64,000 bases of DNA from Nocardiopsis flavescens (GTDB taxonomy: Bacteria > Actinomycetota > Actinomycetes > Streptosporangiales > Streptosporangiaceae). The notes beneath the pieces are model-generated. The model saw only the letters and a program-made list of their open reading frames with translations, had not been told where the DNA came from and made no database searches. Made by a program: the position numbers and the translations under genes. Where the stretch lies: NCBI RefSeq assembly GCF_900141985.1, contig NZ_FQZK01000018.1:1-64000 (forward strand), written 5' to 3'. Position 1 is the stretch's first letter. Each line of letters opens with the position of its first letter. This document shows, in pieces, positions 61,677-64,000 of the stretch.

Positions 61677-61778
61677 TCAGGACCGCCGACGGCCCCTACG
61701 CGCGCCCCGCGCACTCGCTCCCGCGACTGCCCGTACGCCCCTCCCTCGGTGGCTACCCCTCCCGCTCCCGGAAACGCC

Positions 61779-61808
61779 GAGAGGCCGGTCCCGAAGGACC
61801 GACCTCTC
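61779..61808 (-). terminator. Terminator of the methyltransferase gene
   Basis: Read on the minus strand, GAGAGGTCGGTCC-TTCG-GGACCGGCCTCTC is a stem with a stable UUCG tetraloop, 16 bp past the stop codon. Confidence 0.85.
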
Positions 61809-61824
61809 ACGCGTGAGTTGATCA

Positions 61825-63129
61825 TTATGTCGTTTTTGGAGGTGAATCGGTGTTCTTGTGAGAATCCGGAGGGCACTGACTTCCGTCACCGCACCCCAAG
61901 GCACGCAGTTTCCCGGTGACCTCGGGGCGGACGGACGGCCACGTGCTCGCTGCCGACAGCTCCTCTTCCGAAGGAGGCTCGTTACGTAGTGCCATGCCGA
62001 GCACGTGCATGCCCAGGCGAGGAGGCACGGCATTGCCCACCTGCTGGGCCTGATCCTTTCCGGACCAAGGGAAATTACGAGGGAAGGTCTGAAGTACTCC
62101 GGATTCCGGGATCGTGAAGCGGTCGTATTTTCCGGCGGAGTAGTCCAAAGGGTTCTTATATACCTTGTTTCGGGAGACCTTCCCAGTGACGGTGAACGCA
62201 GGCTCCCAGGATTGTCGTTGCCCCCGCTTCCTGGGGTTTCCCCCGGATCCGTAGTTGGAGACCACGAAGAATCGCATCTTGCCGGCGGTGCGGAACCGCG
62301 ACCCGTTCACATGAGGGTTCTTCGGCCGACTCGCCGCCTCCAAGGCATCCGCCATGGAGACCCAGCGGTGTTTGGTCTCAGGGAGCAGGGGCTCGCTCTC
62401 ATCCGTTTTGGTGGAGTCGCGTCGATTCAGAGCAAAAGGGAGGTGGGTCGGTTCTGGTCGATCGATGGCACCCTTCTCCAGGAGACGAGCGATGAGTACG
62501 GCTCGCTTACGTGTTTGCGGAACACCGAACTCCTCGGTTCTCAACGTCCAGCAATCAGCCTCGTACTTGAGGCCATCGAGCCGTCCTTCACCGCTGCGTA
62601 GAAGTTCGGCGTACAACTGCCAGAGCGGTAGGACCGCTGGAACCTGCTCCAGCACGATCACCTTGTAAGGGTCGCGTCCCTCGGTCTCGATCGCCTTGAG
62701 AAGCCAACGGAGAGGTTCCAACATCAGAGCGGTGCGGGGATCTTCGGCGAAGGAGTCCAGCTCACGATCGATCTCGGCCTCGTCATCCGCGTGCACGAGA
62801 CGCTGCATGAAGTCCTTCACCGTCTCCAGAGCGCGCCTTCCGGCTCCGGTTCCGGCGATGGAGAAGGACTGGCAGGGAGGACCACCGATCAGGGTGTCGA
62901 CCGAGGTCGGGATCTCGTCGAAGCGATCCTCACGCATGGCCCGCACATCGGCGTGGATGGTCCGCAGGCCGGCTGCGTAGCGTGTCTCGCAGGCATTGGC
63001 GTCCCACTCGATCCCGATGCTCTTGAAGCCCAGGAAGTGCGCCGCCACGTCGAGTCCGCCTGGGCCCGCGAAGAGGTCCAGGATGCGGATCTCGTCAAGG
63101 GGGTGCACGTGTTCTTCCGGGCTCTTCAT
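61825..63129 (-). CDS. C5-cytosine DNA methyltransferase
   Basis: The 434-residue enzyme starts at ATG 63129. A longer in-frame extension to 63339 has no ribosome binding site. Motif I is LDLFAGPGG (17-25), motif IV GGPPCQSFS with catalytic Cys86, motif VI EQV (161-163, catalytic Glu kept; usual form ENV), motif VIII QTRKRAVLIA and motif X QVGNAVPPRLG. The target-recognition region lies between. GC content and codon use are lower than in the left genes. It is divergent from a GHKL ATPase and likely modifies host DNA within a defence system. Confidence 0.93.
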   Translation of the reverse strand: MKSPEEHVHPLDEIRILDLFAGPGGLDVAAHFLGFKSIGIEWDANACETRYAAGLRTIHADVRAMREDRFDEIPTSVDTLIGGPPCQSFSIAGTGAGRRALETVKDFMQRLVHADDEAEIDRELDSFAEDPRTALMLEPLRWLLKAIETEGRDPYKVIVLEQVPAVLPLWQLYAELLRSGEGRLDGLKYEADCWTLRTEEFGVPQTRKRAVLIARLLEKGAIDRPEPTHLPFALNRRDSTKTDESEPLLPETKHRWVSMADALEAASRPKNPHVNGSRFRTAGKMRFFVVSNYGSGGNPRKRGQRQSWEPAFTVTGKVSRNKVYKNPLDYSAGKYDRFTIPESGVLQTFPRNFPWSGKDQAQQVGNAVPPRLGMHVLGMALRNEPPSEEELSAASTWPSVRPEVTGKLRALGCGDGSQCPPDSHKNTDSPPKTT

Positions 63130-63554
63130 GGGGTTGGAGTCTATCCGTGTACTCGGACCGGGCTCGTTGGAGGCGACTCGGTCTGTGGACGGTGGCTGGA
63201 AGTCATCGCAGGTCGGTTCGTCCGTCAGAGTGATGACCTCCCCGGATGTACGTCTGGGGGCATGTCGACGAGGCCGGCTGTGAATATCTGGAGGGGGCAC
63301 TGTAAACGGCAGCCGGAGCACCGACGTCCGAAGGTACATAACGGAATGTTCTTCGCAGGACCCACCTCGCTCTCGGGAGTCGGTTCGGCGATGAGAAGTC
63401 GCTCTTGTCTGTTGCCGCGGTCGCAGTTCATGGCAGGGTGATGGTGCGGGATATCGCGCATTCCCGAACTCACGGACGATCGATCTTCAGGAGCCACGTA
63501 AGTGCTGGTCTGGCAGGGGTACGTTGCGGTATCGGTGGCCGAGGTGGTAGCGGC
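63130..63554. promoter_or_regulatory. Divergent spacer, methyltransferase/GHKL ATPase
   Basis: A 425-bp region of moderate GC, likely holding both promoters. The open frame on the minus strand spanning 63225-63890 runs antisense to the ATPase and has no recognisable domain, so it was rejected as a gene. Confidence 0.45.
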
Positions 63555-64000
63555 ATGACGACGGAACGTGCTGCATGGGTCACCGATGAGGGGTTGGCGG
63601 GCGAGGTCGACGCCATTTTCGCACGGGCGATCGATTCTTATAAGGCGAATCCGCATCTGATCGCCGAACACGCCAACCATGAGGAGTCCATCCGGGTCGG
63701 TGGTTACTCCCACCGCACACTCCTGGAGCTCGTGCAGAACGCTGCTGATGCGATGTCGGGCGGCGATGAGCATGTGGAGGGCACAGGGCGTGTCGAGCTT
63801 GTGCTCGATCTCCGGCATCGGGTTCTGTACTGCGCCAACGCGGGTCGGCCGTTTTCGCGAAGCGGTCTCACCTCGATCGCTCACGCCCATCTCAGTGGTA
63901 AGCGGGGCGACGAGATCGGGAGATTCGGTCTCGGTTTCAAGTCTGTGCTCGCGGTCACCGACGCCCCACAGGTCTTCAGCCGGTCCATCTCTTTCGAGTT
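63555..64000 (+). CDS. Sacsin-like GHKL (Hsp90-type) ATPase, N-terminal part
   Basis: The frame is open to the window edge, giving 148 residues of a longer protein. ATP-binding Bergerat-fold elements are HRTLLELVQNAADAMSGG (N-box Asn62, residues 53-70), CANAGRPF (93-100) and GRFGLGFKSVLAV (122-134). The N-terminal Hsp90-like ATPase is of the sacsin/MORC-like sort found in prokaryotic modification-linked conflict systems. It is divergent from a C5 methyltransferase. Downstream domains (often helicase, nuclease or DUF3883-type) cannot be seen. Confidence 0.82.
   Translation, partial: MTTERAAWVTDEGLAGEVDAIFARAIDSYKANPHLIAEHANHEESIRVGGYSHRTLLELVQNAADAMSGGDEHVEGTGRVELVLDLRHRVLYCANAGRPFSRSGLTSIAHAHLSGKRGDEIGRFGLGFKSVLAVTDAPQVFSRSISFE

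Larger units (their letters stand above)
61239..61824. other. Intergenic stretch before the methyltransferase
   Basis: There is no intact gene. It contains the possible membrane-protein remnant at 61515-61676 and the methyltransferase terminator at 61779-61808. GC drops sharply at its right end. Confidence 0.45.

Noticed and set aside
63225..63890. Minus-strand frame opposite the GHKL ATPase
   Set aside because: The plus-strand frame has clear ATPase motifs. The minus-strand product has a suggestive Cys-rich patch but no known fold and no ribosome binding site.
1..64000. CRISPR arrays, transposases or integrases
   Set aside because: No regularly spaced repeats, Cas genes, transposase or integrase motifs were seen in any frame.

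Overview
The window is high-GC actinomycete chromosome. Codon third positions are strongly G/C, GTG starts are frequent, and the markers WblA, CrgA, DLW-39, Bpa and the PknA/PknB-PASTA cell-wall operon are all present. The content and order fit a Streptomyces/Nocardiopsis-like actinomycete, probably Nocardiopsaceae. The genus is inference. DLW-39 with tRNA-Ala, and the fha-pstP-rodA-pbpA-pknA-pknB operon, normally lie close to gyrA/dnaA, so the region is probably origin-proximal.

Left end (1-5206): the 3' end of a 23S rRNA gene, 5S rRNA and rho-independent terminators, then about 2.1 kb without a gene that is dominated by a large diverged inverted repeat. Next come two small minus-strand genes, an XRE/DUF5753 regulator flanked by TGCTAG repeats, DLW-39, tRNA-Ala(TGC) and a YciI-like protein.

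5.5-13.8 kb: proton-translocating transhydrogenase (pntAA-pntAB-pntB, overlapping), a long leader before wblA, a DUF1707/DUF4870 membrane protein, a DUF5324-like protein, cyclophilin, rhomboid protease and crgA. 13.9-23.1 kb: minus-strand operon fhaA, fhaB, pstP, rodA, pbpA, pknA, pknB. It couples Ser/Thr phosphorylation to polar growth, cell-wall synthesis and division. tRNA-Leu(CAG) follows.

23.5-41.4 kb: a GH3 glycosidase and tenA with CGAAA-N-TTTCG palindromes between them, an SSI-like lipoprotein, rhodanese, a PAS-GAF-PAS histidine kinase followed by an RsbW-like ATPase and a STAS antagonist, a glycosyltransferase, DUF4446, pheA, serS, bpa, a quinone oxidoreductase, a MinD-like ATPase with a long disordered N-terminus, and two universal stress proteins.

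41-50.5 kb: small unknown genes, an XRE-Tudor fusion, tRNA-Ser(TGA), a hotdog protein with an operator-like palindrome, and a stand-alone DnaN clamp whose 3' flank carries a cluster of DnaA boxes. A DUF2786 protein, a serine hydrolase and a Nudix protein follow. 50.5-59.3 kb: membrane proteins, including a three-gene overlapping set, divergent from a small gene plus an AfsR-like SARP regulator. Upstream of the small gene lie three heptamers at an exact 11-bp period, 8 bp before a -10-like hexamer: a textbook SARP box. An MpaB/DUF2236 protein converges on the regulator.

Right end (59.3-64 kb): an AA10 polysaccharide monooxygenase, an L7/L12-like protein, then a drop in GC. There a C5-cytosine DNA methyltransferase is divergent from a sacsin-like GHKL ATPase cut by the window edge. 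This pairing resembles DNA-modification defence systems that use GHKL ATPases and is the best candidate for an uncharacterised system, most of which would lie beyond the window.
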